The notes under the pieces are model-generated. The model searched no databases. It saw only the letters and a program-made list of their open reading frames with translations, and was not told the DNA's origin. From Medicago truncatula (lineage: Eukaryota > Streptophyta > Magnoliopsida > Fabales > Fabaceae), in assembly GCF_003473485.1 (NCBI RefSeq), contig NC_053045.1:1018501-1082500 (forward strand): a stretch of DNA of 64,000 nucleotides, given 5' to 3'. The translations under genes were made by a program, and so were the position numbers. This document shows positions 1 to 12,312 of this stretch, piece by piece (the stretch's first letter is position 1; the number at the start of each line of letters is the position of its first letter).

Positions 1-361
1 AAAGAAACATTGATCATTCGTGTCGGTAACAAGAATGCTAGAGCTTCCGCCTATAGCGTAATTTATTCTAACCTCTATGTCAGGATATCTACAAAAGCAT
101 CATAATTACACCTCAAAAAATTGACTATAAATAAATTTTGGTGTCCAATCGGGAAGCATCAAGAAGTGTACGAGGAGTTCAATTTTAATGGGAAGTTTCC
201 ATAGAAAAATTGGATGCTTTTTGGACACGTATCGAGAAATATCCAAAGAGTATATGTATCTGATACAGATATGACACCAACACTTTTTCTTTTATGGATT
301 ATCTGAGCTTCATAAGTAATACAGAAGCAATGGAGAATTAAAACTTAAGAAAGAAACTTAC

Positions 362-1467
362 ATGGCTAGCAAGCATATACCAGATCAAATAGTACATGGC
401 ACCGAGCAATGCATTTTCAGAAAAAACACCAGCTGTCTTTTTAACTTCGGAAGCCAAAGGTATGAACCGTACCATTCTCGGAAAATATTGCATGATGACA
501 TGTCTCAATAGTGATGTTTTTGTATCCAATACCTTCCAGCGTCTTGCACTATAAAGATACTTCCACACTACCATCTACAACAAACATTAAGACATATTGG
601 CAAAAAAGAAAAAAGAAAAGAGACGAGACGTTATGTAGTACGCAAAACATATTAAGCATGGATGGTATCGCAAACCTGTGGCAGCGGCAGCACAGACCAG
701 AAGTCAATAATGAAATAGCGTTGTAAATATCGCTTTGCGATCAATCCAGGATCTATGACAAGTTCACCTCTTCCAAATACTCGAGATGAAGGTGCAATGA
801 AGGCGGTGCGGAATTGGAAACTTATGCGAATGAGATAAATAAAATCACATATTGTTCTCAATATAACAGTAAACTTCGCTAGATTGTTATCTATGGCTAA
901 ACAATATGATTTGTGGTTGAAATAAGGAAGATAAAAAAAGAAAGGATCACAAGCTACAGAAAGGATGCATAGAATCTCGAAAAACTTGTTCCAATAAAGA
1001 AGATTCTTATCTTGAGGATCAAATACTTTTTTCTGTGACACTTTAAGATCTTCTGGAAAAACTCCCCAAGTGACTCCACTTTTGAGTGATCTTCCAATAT
1101 TCATTAGTCCATCTGATCCCTTTTTCACTCCGACTCGAAACGATTTCGACGAATTTTTTTTCCCGCGACCGGGAATAAGAAAAGGCAAACAATCTAAATT
1201 AAATCTTAACTTCTTCATCCCACTTGAGCTAGATGGCATTGACGAATTGGAATCCAAATCATCCAACCTACATCATCCACTGTATATTAGTCTGAAAGAT
1301 GCTTATGTTAATAGAGTCCCTTTCCCTCGAGAACCGGAGAGTTGAGATAAGAAAAGAATAAAAAAATAACCAATCACATTGATATGTTATATCCAAAAAT
1401 AAAAATACCTCACAAATTTCTCCTTCTGACCTTCAATATACTGTGACTTGTAACCAGAATCAAACAT
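362..1467 (-). CDS. Cyclic nucleotide-gated ion channel, 5' part (runs off left edge)
   Basis: Plant CNGC: a plasma-membrane, calmodulin-regulated cation channel. Three coding exons on the minus strand join in frame: 1467-1409 (starts MFDSGYKSQYIEG and ends KFVR), 1267-676 and 574-362, 864 nt or 288 codons. The intron boundaries are GT-AG, and AG+G rebuilds Arg at junction 1. The protein shows the cytosolic N-terminus (KFVRLDDLDS), S1-S3 (ILCILSVACDPFFFYLPYF, then FQFRTAFIAPSSRVFGRGEL) and, after LPLPQ, the S4-S5 region (QYFPRMVRFIPL and KKTAGVFSENALLGAMYYLI). The last exon seen ends at YMLASH, where family members continue to the pore. The pore, S6 and cyclic-nucleotide/calmodulin-binding domain lie outside the window. 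The sequence resembles group I/II CNGCs; I cannot give the number. No stop codon or frameshift is seen, so it looks functional. The start is supported by the position of the conserved KFVR motif just downstream. Confidence 0.9.
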
Positions 1468-3138
1468 TGTGAAGAAAATAACATAGAGATCTACCAGAAA
1501 TACTAGATATGTCTAGCAATTTCCTGTCATATGAAATTCATACAATGCATAAGCTCTAGTAGAATATGAAATTCAAACAATTATAATGTAGAATGAAAAA
1601 ATAGTGAAATTTAAAATAATCGTTACAAAATAAAGGGATTAAAAAATCACACACACAAAGCAACCTGATGAATTATATCCTATGAATGAACCTCGGACAC
1701 TCTTCGGATTAGGCGCGACATGTCGACACATATAATTACACTAAATTATATGATTTACTCAAATTATTAGCGATGTCGATCTATGCGTGTCTGTGTTGTG
1801 TCGTGTTCGGTGTCCGTGTTCGTACATGTGCTTTATGATCACAAGGAAACCTTGAAATAATCATTTTGATCAAACATGTCTCTTTTTAGGTTTGAACAAC
1901 CTGTGTTCTTATAAACCATTTTTGTTCATAAAATGATAATGAAAATGATTTAAAACACAATTCTTAGAATAATTTCTTTATAGTGATTTGCAACAATCCA
2001 ATTCCCAGGTCTAAATTAATAGAGACAAAATCATCTTCAGGGTTGTTCATATCCAACAATGGAAAATAATATATATTGTTTCTAATCTATGAAAGATGAA
2101 AAATTGGATTTAAAAAGGTTCTCTAAATAAATAAATAAATGAAGAGAAAATATATGTAGAAACTTACTGTGAGAATGTTTGAAGGCATTGATGATACAAA
2201 AATATGGTACATTGAGTTTTCTGGAGAAGAAAAGAGAGAGAATGCATGGAAGAGGGAGAAACCTTGTCACCATGTTTTTCGACTTGATTTAGGAACATTA
2301 TAAGACCGTTATGACAGTTACATGTGTAGGCGTAGCCCCCACATCTTAGATTGCTTTTTTTGGATTATTTTTTTTTTAATAAAATGTAGCTACCGTACTT
2401 TATATAATTTTTCTTTTAAATTAAAATATCACTGCTCACAACTAGGGGTATGCATGGTTGAACCGAAACAAACTGAACCATATTTATTCACCTCAATGTA
2501 ATTCAGACATCTCACAAGCAACATTATTTCTTTCCTACTATCTTTATAGTTTTTTTTTCCCTCTAAGAACGACCAAAGTAGAGTTACAAAAGAAATTGTA
2601 AATCAAATGCTTATAACGAGTAAAAAAAATATTACTCCTATAATCAGGTCTAACGGATATGGAGCTAGACTACTACAACACCATAATGTAATGATCTAAA
2701 ATTCAGAACTTAGAGAAGAAAAATGTATTCACAATAATTATCCGACTCGTCTTGAATATGATTAACTTCTGCGAAATAAACTTTTGAAAAAAAAAAATAT
2801 AACTTTTATTTTTTACAAAAAATATTACTCTTTAATTTATTAATATAGTTTGGTTAGCGTATGTCAGATAATATTACTCCTTTCAAGACAACAATCGTAT
2901 TACTCCGTTAGAAACCCTAAATCTCGAAATCCTTCTTGATTTAAAAAAAAAAAACATCTTTGAAGCTAAGATCACAAATATCAATTCTTTTTTAAAAGTG
3001 AAGATGACAAAAATCACTTCTCAATACACACATATCCATTGAAGATGACAATCTCCTTGTTCTCCAGCATTATTGCTCCGTCAAGTGTGGTGAATAGTCG
3101 CACATGAATTTGAGAGAGAAGAAATGGTGAAGTTTTTT
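1468..3138. other. Upstream region of the CNGC gene, no coding sequence seen
   Basis: AT-rich non-coding DNA that should contain the CNGC 5' leader and promoter; I could not fix a TATA box or transcription start. At about 1681-1830 there is a dispersed-repeat-like stretch rich in GTGTCCGTG/GACAC-type words; related words recur at 18800-18920, 31370-31480 and 54630-54790. Around 2440-2480 there is a remnant that looks like a hAT-type element end (AGGGGTATGCATGG followed by GAACCGAAAC). Confidence 0.4.
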
Positions 3139-4178
3139 TCAAAGAGGATATGAAGAATGACAGAGGGTGTTCATCAAAGGTGCGTCAAAGATGCATAACA
3201 CGATACAAAGTGAACAAATCGAATTCAAACAAAACCAACAGTATGAGAATGAGAATAAGATACTCATGATATATGACGGAATTAATTGAAGCACAGACTT
3301 AATCATGGTCTCTTTACCTGACTTAGACAATGACCTTCCTCTCCAAGAATTTATCTTCCTCCAGATTTTATCTTTTATGTAACCAAAAGTGGCCTTCTTG
3401 CTTCGCCCCACCATAGAAGGAAGCCCCAAATACGTTCCTGTACCCAAAGCATGTTTCACCCCAAGAATATTAGCTAAATCTTGTTTAGCCGCTTGACTCA
3501 TATTGTTACCGAAGAACACCTCTGATTTGGCAAGATTAACTTGTTGTCCGGACGCTTCCTCATACTCTCTAAGGATACTTATTAGATGTTGAACTTCATT
3601 AACTTTAGCCCTGCAAAAAATAAAACAGTCATCTGCAAAAAGTAAGTGAGAAACCGCAGGACCTCTCCTAAAATTTTTGATGCCAGGAATATCTCCTTTA
3701 ACAACTGCTCTATGAATAAGGGCCGACAAATCCTCCGTTCCAAAAATTCTGATTGTTCCTCTGATACACACTTTGTCATGCACCTTTTCAATCTATTGGC
3801 GAGGAGTTTTGACAACATCTTATAAAGCACATTACAAAGCGAAATAGGGCGCATATCCTTCATAGACTTCGGACTATCACACTTGGGAATAAGGCAAATA
3901 TTAGTTTCGTTTAATGAAGAGGGAAAAAAACCACGATCCATCCAACATTTTGTTGCTTCAAAAATTTCATCACCACATAAGCTCCAAAATCTTTGAAAGA
4001 AAGTTGCGTTAAAGCCATCTGGACCAGGGGATTTGTCAGGGTGCATCTGGAATAAAGCCAGCCTAAGCTCCTCCTTAGTGATTGGCTTCAACAACTCTAC
4101 ATTATCCTCCAAGGTGATTTTCGGTGGAGAGAAATAACCACCGGATGTGGTGCGTGAGAAGTGATGATGGAATAACAT
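3139..4178 (-). mobile_element. Degenerate LINE (non-LTR) reverse transcriptase remnant
   Basis: Minus-strand fragment of a plant L1-type ORF2. The N-terminal piece (4178-3790) carries the RT signatures SPGPDGFNATFFQRFW and DMRPISLCNVLYKMLSKLLANRLK (each quoted only in part). A frameshift and an internal deletion follow NRLK...SEEQSEF. The second piece (3783-3290) carries the catalytic box LLFADDCFIF and then SGQQVNLAKSEV, TYLGLPSMVGR and KINSWRGRSLSKSGKE. The endonuclease part and the RNase H part are absent. It cannot make an active enzyme. Confidence 0.88.
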
Positions 4179-4402
4179 ATGATGTTTTTAGTGTAATTCT
4201 TTACATTTGGAGGAACTTTTTGTATTATTTTCATTCGACTAAACTTCTTTGATTAGGGTTCCACGATGAATTGAATCCCTTCTAATTTGTTGGATTCCAT
4301 TAATAAAGTTTTTATTCAGTTTATAATCTAAAGTCTGATGTAATTCGTATATGTCCGCTTTTATCAAAATCATAGATGGAGAAATATTAGGATTGACAAC
4401 CC

Positions 4403-4597
4403 TTGCCTCTGTTCAAACAAAACAATAGTGAATTGCTTAGTTTCTAATATAATTGAAACTAAGTATGAATTTATGGCCATAACTTATATTTCGAACAGCC
4501 TATTTGGATTGGTCTAATGGTATTGCCTCTGTTCGAACAAAACTGCAGTGAATTGTTTAGTTTCTAATATAATTAAATTTAAGTATGAATTTATTGA
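4403..4597. repeat. Two-copy direct repeat, about 75-bp unit at 121-bp spacing
   Basis: The block starting TTGCCTCTGTTC at 4403 recurs at 4524 with a few changes, including the following AATTGTTTAGTTTCTAATAT segment. A translation of copy 1 (TKYEFMAITYI) faintly resembles the AEAEYMAL part of Copia RNase H, so this may be a decayed Copia piece. That resemblance is weak. Confidence 0.4.
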
Positions 4598-6389
4598 TAC
4601 TCCTTTTGATTTAAAGTTTTTAAAAGCATCATTTTTATTTAACCATATCTTTTCGAAAAATACGATGATCACATAACATGAACCAATTTTTCCCTCTGGA
4701 TCTTTAATTAATTCTTACACTTTACCTTCTTTTTTTAAGAAGAATTCTTATACTTTACCTTATTATCCTATGATGATAAGAAATTAAATAAAACATAGAC
4801 CATAAAGGAATGATTTCAGAGCATTATTCCTTAAAGAATATTTTGAACAAATAACAATCCCATTAGTATATGGAATTGACTCTTAATAGCTTCTAATAAG
4901 CAATCATATAAAAAATCAGTCAACAATAAATAAAAGAAGTTTATGAGAATTGGTATTAAAACTTGAAGGGTGTATTCAAGGGGAGTTTTGATGTCTACCA
5001 CATAAAAGTAGAACCTTGGCCACAATTGAAAACCATTGAAATATGCATAAAAACTAACCTAACATAATAGTAATAGGTCTGTGACGCAGACCTTAAATAA
5101 CTAATGCAAGCACACACACATTCTGAAATTTAAAATATACTCAAGAGCAATTTTGTATGCTACTATCCAGTAAACCTGGAAAGTGATTGATTGTTTTACC
5201 TATATACAATCTCAATACTCTCTTTTCTTTTCTTTTTATCTTTTGCTTTGTATAGGAGATTGTTGTAAATAGTGTTTTGGACAATGTTGTTTTTTCCTTA
5301 GTACGTCTTGTGCTAGGAAAGACTCTTTTGAGGTGGTAATATAATTCATTTTAGTTTCTTAAAAAAAAAACAATACTCTCTTTTTTGTATAACATATTAA
5401 CAAGGCCTTACAAAATCTCATAGTTAAGCTATTAACCAACTTACATTGCACAATCACAACGCATATCAACATTATAAATCCAATGTGTAGACTATATCTA
5501 TAGGATAGCATTGCTAGTTAGCCAGTAGACAGAGCCTTATCCGATGTGAATACGATTGTTTTCGACAGTTCAGATTATCCTGAAAGGATCCTGAATGTGG
5601 CATATATAGCAAGCTCTGAAGCTCCCTTGCATCATGTTGTAGCACAAGAGTGTTTGGGATGGCCAATGCAAAAAAGGAAAATAGATAGCCGGTTTCCAAC
5701 AAGAAAACATAGAGAATCTCTACGATGCATGGGAGAGGTACAATTTACTACTCAAGCGTTGTTCGGGGTTTGTTAAGAAACAACGTTGTTCGAGGAACAA
5801 ATTTTCAGAGATGGAAATTGCTTTAACTTTCACAGATGGATTGAAACTGACAACCCGCATGCATGCTTTTAGATGCATCAGTAGGAGGTACCATGAAGAA
5901 CAAAACTGTAGCTGAAATTCGAGAGCTCATCGATAACATGTCCTTATCACTATAAAGGCATAAAAAATGATTTTAACTTGTTCACGGGCTACCTCATTGT
6001 TTTTTAACAAAAATAATAAATAGATTTTAAGAAAAGTAAGTCCAATAGTCTTTCATTTAAGAGTCAAAAATCATATATTTGATAAAATGATATATTTTTT
6101 TAAAATCCTAAACAAACATTTTTTAAGGGGCTTTGTTTTTTTTTCTTGGTGTTTTAAGGGCCTAAATAGACACTTAATATGACAACCTTAAAAAAAACTT
6201 AACATGACAAAAACTATGATTTATTTTTATATAAAAATTAAAAAAAAAAACTAAAAGAAACCCTAATTTTTGTGCGTTCCAAAAAACTAAAACAAACCCT
6301 AACTTTTGTGCGTTCCAATTCCTTTCTTCACTCACAAACCGTCAGTGAACGAGAACCCTCACTTTCTTTCTTCCTTTGGCTGTTTTCAG
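4598..6389. other. Non-coding interval before the E2 gene
   Basis: No supportable gene is seen. Overlapping ORFs on both strands at 5514-5776 are short and match no family I recognise. The last 100 bp or so before 6390 are pyrimidine-rich (CACTTTCTTTCTTCC type) and probably form the 5' leader of the E2 gene. Confidence 0.4.
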
Positions 6390-9175
6390 ATGGACGCTGA
6401 CTTCGTCGACCTTTTTGGCTCCGTGAAAAAGCCGAAACGTGTATGCTTGTCCTCTTACTTCTGAAATTCATTTTTCTTCATGTTTCATATATATATATAT
6501 ATGCATGTATGTATTTCTGTATTATTTTATCAAGTTTGCCTTTTTGTTAATGGAAATCTGTTTGTTTGATGAGTATGCTTTATTATTGAAGGAAACCGGC
6601 AGTAGCAGTTCATACCATGCCAATATCAAAGATGAACAACAACAACAGTCAATGAAAACCAAAGATGAAATCTTCAAAAAATTCCCAAGTTTTAAGCAAT
6701 TTGACTTTGTTAATGATGCTTCGGACCATCACTTTATTCATAAAAAATGCCCGTTGAACCAGGCAAGTTTATTTATTCATTCATTTATTTTGATACACTG
6801 TTTCTGTTCTAATCTTAATTATAAGGGTTTACAATGTACTCATTTCCTTAACAGCATCCAAATAATTGGTCGGATGCAATCCAGGAAGACTGGGAAATTT
6901 TGGAGAAGGATTTGCCGGGTGGGTTTGCTTTGTGTTCAATTCAGTATTGTTATTATGGAATTTTGCTCAATCTCGTCATGTTTTTCTACTCTTTTATCTT
7001 TGTCAGATTCCATATTTGTCCGAGCATATAAATCAAAGATGAATCTGTTGAGGGCTGTAATTATTGGACCAAAAGGGACTCCTTACCAGCACGGTCTTTT
7101 CTTTTTTGATTTTTACTTCCCTAGTAACTATCCCATTGTACCCCCGGTATGTCGTTGAGGATAATCGTGACATGTGCTCTTGTTCCTTTTCTTTTTAAAG
7201 TTTGACAAAAGATACATTTTTAATGGCAGGTAGTCTACTTTCACTCTAGAGGTGTTTGTCCACATCTAAGTTTGTTTGCTTCTGGCCAAGTATACCTTAG
7301 TCTACTTGTCACCAAGGATAGCATAGGGAGCGATCTATGGCGCCCACACGTTTCAACAATTTTACAGGTTCTAGTCTCCATACAGGGTCAAATCTTAACA
7401 GAACCTATAATCAAACCTCCAGCGGCCAAAAGTACTTCCCAGATATGCAATAAGGATGTGTTCACTAAATCATTGTCGATAATGGAACAAATGATAAGAA
7501 GGCCTCCAAAGGTTTGATTCTAGTCTTTCTTTCTTTTCTTTTATATCTTCATGTATGTCATGTTTGCTTTGCCATGCCCACTATGGTGTTTGCTATCGCA
7601 CGGGTCTATTAGAAAGACAAAACAACTTTAATAGCCATAAAATATTGAAATGGAAATTATGATCAGTTCACTCAACCTGAACTTAGATCAAAGTAATATG
7701 GAACTTAATAATGCACAATTAGAATTCTTTTGAAATTGAAATGTCAAAGAGTCTAGACTATTGACCCATTTGTTCATACTCTAATATTTTTTAACAATTG
7801 GTTATTAACATAATAAGCTATATTATATGACATTTATATTTGATGTTTGCAATGTGTGATCTTTATGAATAGCAATATGGAATGCATTACATTGACCACA
7901 ACCTTCACTATTATAAATGAAATTTCATACATTTCAATATTTAGAAAAGTGGTTTAGTATAGCAAAGTTAGTTACTACTGTGGTTAGGTTGCTTAATACA
8001 GTTTAAATTTCTTAATATCATGCTAGAAAACCAATAAATGTATTATGTTTGTTTTTTAGACTATAGCTTTGATAATATGCTAAACTTTAAAATGTTTAGT
8101 GGAACTTCCTGCGAAATTTCAAAGCTTATCAATTAATCGTAGAACTTAATTGGATATTCATCAATGCATCAAGACATTCAAATTGGAAATTTCAGATTTT
8201 AAACAAACGTGTTATAGTTGGAAACTTGGAATTAGTGGCAAACTATTACTCATATGCAAATTTAATAGATAAAAAGTGCAAAAACAAAAGTTAAATCAAT
8301 TCTCTGAAATAAATCGCTGAAGATTCATGCATCCTCAACAAAAGTTTACTAAAACAAAGAACAAACCAAAAGACCCCAACAATCAATTTCAAAAGACAAT
8401 CAATTTTGGGTCTTCTAGTGGTAGATGTATCGTCTCCATCAAGATCAATCACGCCCAATAAGTCCAAACTATCAAGTTAAAAAAAAATGAAGATGTTCAT
8501 AACACAATCAACAAACAAGAATATCAGGTTAGAAGAGCAATAAATAAATCTACGCTTATTAATGAAACCAAAATTCAACAAAATAATGAAACTCTCATGA
8601 TAAGTCAATGTCACTTAGTGTGAGAATGGCAGAGTTCAAAATAGAAAAACAGATAGTGGTTTTGCAAGTTTGTTTAAGAGAAAAAATGCATATTTGTTCA
8701 TGGTAACTTAAATTTGTGGCTATTCCTTTTCCGAGGTTTAATTTTAAGATTATTTTTTTTCAGAATTTCGAAGACTTTATTGTAGGGCATTTCATCAACC
8801 GTGCTCATGATATTCTGGAGGCATACAATGCATACATGGAAGAGGGTAAAGTGGAGTGTTTGGTCAAAGGTGGGGTTTAGAGGGTCGCGAAAGCTGTTAG
8901 GGTTTAATTATTATTCTTTAGCTAGACTTATTAACGTGGTTGTCCCGAATTATGCAGGAAATGGAGCCATGCACTTTGAGAGTTACTTGCAAAGGATGGT
9001 AAGAATGGCAGCAACGGACCAAGCCGTCTTAGAGTATTATAATACTTCATTGGCTGAACGTATGAAAGCACTTGTAAAAGAGTTTACAAGAATTGGAGTC
9101 GAGGACTGTGAGAAATTCCTTTATGGGGGCAACATGAAACGCAAACAAAAGAACATGGCAAGTGGAAACCTCTAA
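6390..9175 (+). CDS. UBC25/26-type ubiquitin-conjugating (E2) domain protein with the active-site Cys replaced by Tyr
   Basis: Seven exons join in one frame: 6390-6440, 6592-6762, 6855-6918, 7007-7146, 7230-7511, 8764-8845 and 8958-9175, 1008 nt or 335 aa. Intron 2 uses a GC donor (CAG|GCAAGT). The N-terminal linker has FPSFKQFDFVNDASDHHF, typical of the large plant/BIRC6-like E2 group. The UBC fold follows: WSDAIQEDWEILEKDLP, then FVRAYKSKMNLLRAVIIGPKG and GLFFFDFYFPSNYPIVPP (quoted in part), then HVSTILQVLVSIQGQIL. In relatives the catalytic stretch reads roughly NPNLYN-CGKVCLSLL. Here it is PHLSLFASGQVYLSLL, so Tyr164 (codon 7293-7295) sits at the Cys position and the NPN-like element is lost. 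The C-terminus keeps LVKEFTRIGVEDCEKF. An intact frame without the nucleophile suggests a UEV-like, non-catalytic protein or a gene early in decay. The junction of exons 6 and 7 is my choice (donor GTAAAG); without splicing there, exon 6 ends after VKGGV. Confidence 0.82.
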
Positions 9176-9464
9176 TCTCACACTAGCGGAGTTGCTTTTG
9201 CGGGACTAATCCTCTTTAGTGATCGGAAGGTCTAGTGAAATTCTATCTATTGAAAAATAAATGTATTTGAAAAATTAAATGTTAAAATCAAGAGAGATGA
9301 TGTTTAATGACTTGAATTTGACACCGGAGAAAACTGCACATGTTTTCACGAGAGAGATGATATATTCCCTGCTCTTGCACTCCGCATTTAACACTCGTTT
9401 TTGTGTATAGCCATGTCACCTTGTTTTTTTTATGTTGTTCACGGAATTCTAAATATGTTTATTA

Positions 9465-9540
9465 CTTCCTCCGTCTCAAATTATGTCGTTTTGATAAAAA
9501 CTTGTTTTAAATTTTATGTCGTTTTACAATATACTTCAAT
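9465..9540. repeat. Fragment of a Stowaway-like MITE
   Basis: The sequence begins CTTCCTCCGTCTCAAATTATG and contains two ATGTCGTTTT words. This is the usual terminus of CTCCCTCCGT-type MITEs. It directly abuts the Copia remnant, and no matching right end is present. Confidence 0.45.
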
Positions 9541-9959
9541 GTTCATGATTGGTGATAGTGCAATAGCTTGGTCATCTAAAAAGCAACCTATAGTTACTCT
9601 CTTCACTACTGAAGCAGAATATGTTGCAGCAGCTTCATGTTTATGTTAGGGAATTTGGTTAAGAAGAATCCTGCACCACTTGAATGAGGAACTTAAAGAA
9701 GTAACAACAATATACTGTGATAATAGCTCATCAATAAAGCTATCTAAGAATCCAATCATGCATGGTAGATACAAACATATAGATGTCAGGTTTCACTACC
9801 TAAGAGACTTAACTAATTAAAGATGGAATCATGGAATTGAAGCATTGCAACTCACAAGATCAACTAGCTGACATTATGACAAAGCCATTGAAGTTGGAAG
9901 CATGTGGCAGACTGAGATCTAAGCTTGGCATTATGGATAGCTTGAAAGAACCAAACTAA
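9541..9959 (+). mobile_element. Ty1/Copia retrotransposon remnant, RNase H and polyprotein C-terminus
   Basis: Plus-strand fragment of a Copia pol. It shows GDSAIAWSSKKQPIVTL, TEAEYVAAASC, an in-frame TAG where Gln is expected, IYCDNSSSIKLSKNP, HIDVRFHYLRD, a frameshift after the LRDL segment, and then LADIMTKPLKLEACGRLRS. It ends with KEPN and a stop at about 9959. The 5' part (gag, protease, integrase, RT) is missing. It is a dead remnant. Confidence 0.9.
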
Positions 9960-10026
9960 CTCCCTGTATAAATTGTTTTAGAGACTGCTCAGTTTAAGCG
10001 AGGGATTCATAGGGTTAAGTAGTTTG

Positions 10027-10215
10027 TTAATATGCAAGCTTAATCATGTTTTAGTGTTTTTAAAGTTAGTCTTTGCACAGTTGCTTGTGGTGCAAGCTAG
10101 CTTAGTTGTTTTGTTACCTTGTTTATAAATAGGTGACTACTGCTTGTATTTCACAACTTGAATAATGAAAAACACTTTTCTCTTTACAGTAATTGTGTTT
10201 AAGTGGTTAACGAGC
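10027..10215 (+). mobile_element. Probable 3' LTR of the Copia remnant
   Basis: About 70 bp after the pol stop, a segment begins TGTTAATATGCAAGC, the common start of Copia LTRs in this group. It contains TATAAATAGGTGAC near 10121 and a leader-like AATAATGAAAAACAC. A purine-rich AAGCGAGGGATT lies just upstream. The right border is a guess because no second LTR is present for comparison. Confidence 0.5.
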
Positions 10216-12312
10216 TTCACTAAAAAACGAATTGTTTAGAAGAACTTAAGTTTTATTTATGGATCAATTCTGAGCCAAACATTACTTATCTTTTGACCGA
10301 ACTTTGGATTACGCCTACTTCTCCTAGGAATAGAAGGTTACCACACACACAAAAAAAAAAAAAAAAAAAAAGTGGATATCAACTACGCGCACAGTCGGAT
10401 AACAATATTTCTCTTTACATTTTCATTATATTATTTCTCGTGTTAAATTAACTTTATATTTAGCTCTTCAACATATTACTACAAGAGTCTAACAAGCCGA
10501 CCTTAGTTTTCTCTCTCTTGGTTCTCTCTTCCATCATCTTCATCGAGTAGATGATTTTGGATCAATATTTGACTTGAAATCACTCATCTGCATCTTTTTC
10601 TCTCTATTTTAATCTAAATAAGTGATTTTCACATAAATTTAGTTTTTTTCTTCGTGATTCGTCGTCTTGTGCGACGTTGTTTGTGGTCTTCATTTGATTC
10701 ATATTAAAATATCGATTATTCAATCAATGATTTGGACCTGAACATTATAGATTTGGAGTCATAGGTATATTAGTCACTTTGGAACCAAAATCACTTATCC
10801 TTTGCATAAAAATAAACTAAATATGGACTAAAATTAAACAAATTTTATACAGGAAAAAAATGTATTCCTTAAATAATTGAGAATAACCTATGGTTTCAAT
10901 TTTCCAGTGACTAATTAAGCACACGACCTTATGATATCATACTTTAAGTAATAATTTATTTATTCAATGTTGACTGCTTAAGAGAAGTAGAAGTAATTGA
11001 AGCAAGTTGATCAGTGGGATTATTATTAATCAATTGCATGATTTTGTGTTTACTGTCACTGCCTCATTGGGATAGGGAAGTCAGAACAACGTTTAAGGAA
11101 CGACATCTATGCCACCTAAATTTTATTTTATTTTTTCTAAAGCAAAACACATTTTAAAAGACTATTTGTGTTCCAATGAGAATTCACTTAATTAGTGTAA
11201 ACTATCAAAAAAAGAAATGCGAAAGAATTCAGTATGAAGTGTCACAAAACAAAGTTGACTTTCATTATATATTTTTGGGTCATGCTAGCATTAAGGAATC
11301 GAAAAAAAACTATTTGTATTGGAAAACATAATATTTTAACTTTTAAGTAGTTGAATGTATGACTTTTGATACATATATTTCTACAATAAATTTCTTAACA
11401 TGTACCATTGAGGGTACAAATTAGCATTTACCTTTTTCTTTTACTACAAATTGATAGACTGGTTATATCCTCTAGGTATTAGATTGTTACCGTCTACGTC
11501 AATTTCGTACATGTTTAGATTGATGATGAAATTGACAAAATCATCATAATTACTGTAATTTTAACAAAAACTACATTTTCCACTTCTACAAAATTACGGC
11601 ATAGATTATGTTTCATTTATGTTGTCACAAAACGTATACGTATAATTAAGGGATTTGGACATTTTATCAAATAAAAAAATAAAAAAATATGGCAGCTCAT
11701 AATTTAATTTCATCAAATTGATTTCTAAGAGACATGTCTGATGTCTCCACTCCAACCACCACCAATAATTTGTTTCTCTCTAATTTGATACTATTCAGAA
11801 TAATAGTGAATATTTCAAAAATACTAAATTTATATTTATTCAAATATGTAACTTTATAAACAATTAATAGATTTAATGTCATTTTAAAATTAATATTTCT
11901 ACTTTTTTATTCCTTTATCAACTTGGATTGTGAGCTTCATTTTGACTTCTAATACATGATTTCTTGTTAATAACGAATGTATATGAATTATTATTTTTGT
12001 TTTTTTCTTGTTAATAAACTAATCATGTATATGAATTATTATTTTTGTTTTATTTTATTTTTATCCTTAGGTAACGTCATGATAGTGCTATATCATTATG
12101 ACATCTTGTCCTTTCCTATAATTAACCTAAAGTATAAGACTTACATAAACAAAACCAAACACAAACCAAACTCTTGTTCACATTATTTTTGTTTCAATGA
12201 AAATATAAACTCTCCTCTCTTAACTTATTTGCTAACATCACATGAATTGAATTATTTCTTTTCTTATAAACTCTCCTCTCTTATTTACCACATAAACTCT
12301 TCTCAAAATATT
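10216..12312. other. Non-coding interval before the fucosyltransferase gene
   Basis: No gene is seen. There is an A-run after ACACACAC near 10342-10370. The 10500-10790 block (CTCTCTCTTGG, then GATTCGTCGTCTTGTGCGACG) looks repetitive but I could not classify it. Just before the gene, a 17-bp phrase (TATAAACTCTCCTCTCTT) occurs twice, near 12206 and 12265. Either copy could hold the TATA box or leader. Confidence 0.35.

Noticed and set aside
5514..5776. Overlapping ORFs on both strands (62 and 76 aa)
   Set aside because: No domain, no splice context and no homology I recognise. Opposing short ORFs in this length range are expected by chance.
8801..9175. Separate 124-aa gene starting at 8801
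   Set aside because: Its C-terminus (LVKEFTRIGVEDCEKF) continues the E2 gene once the intron 8846-8957 is removed. The first part is out-of-frame intron and exon sequence.
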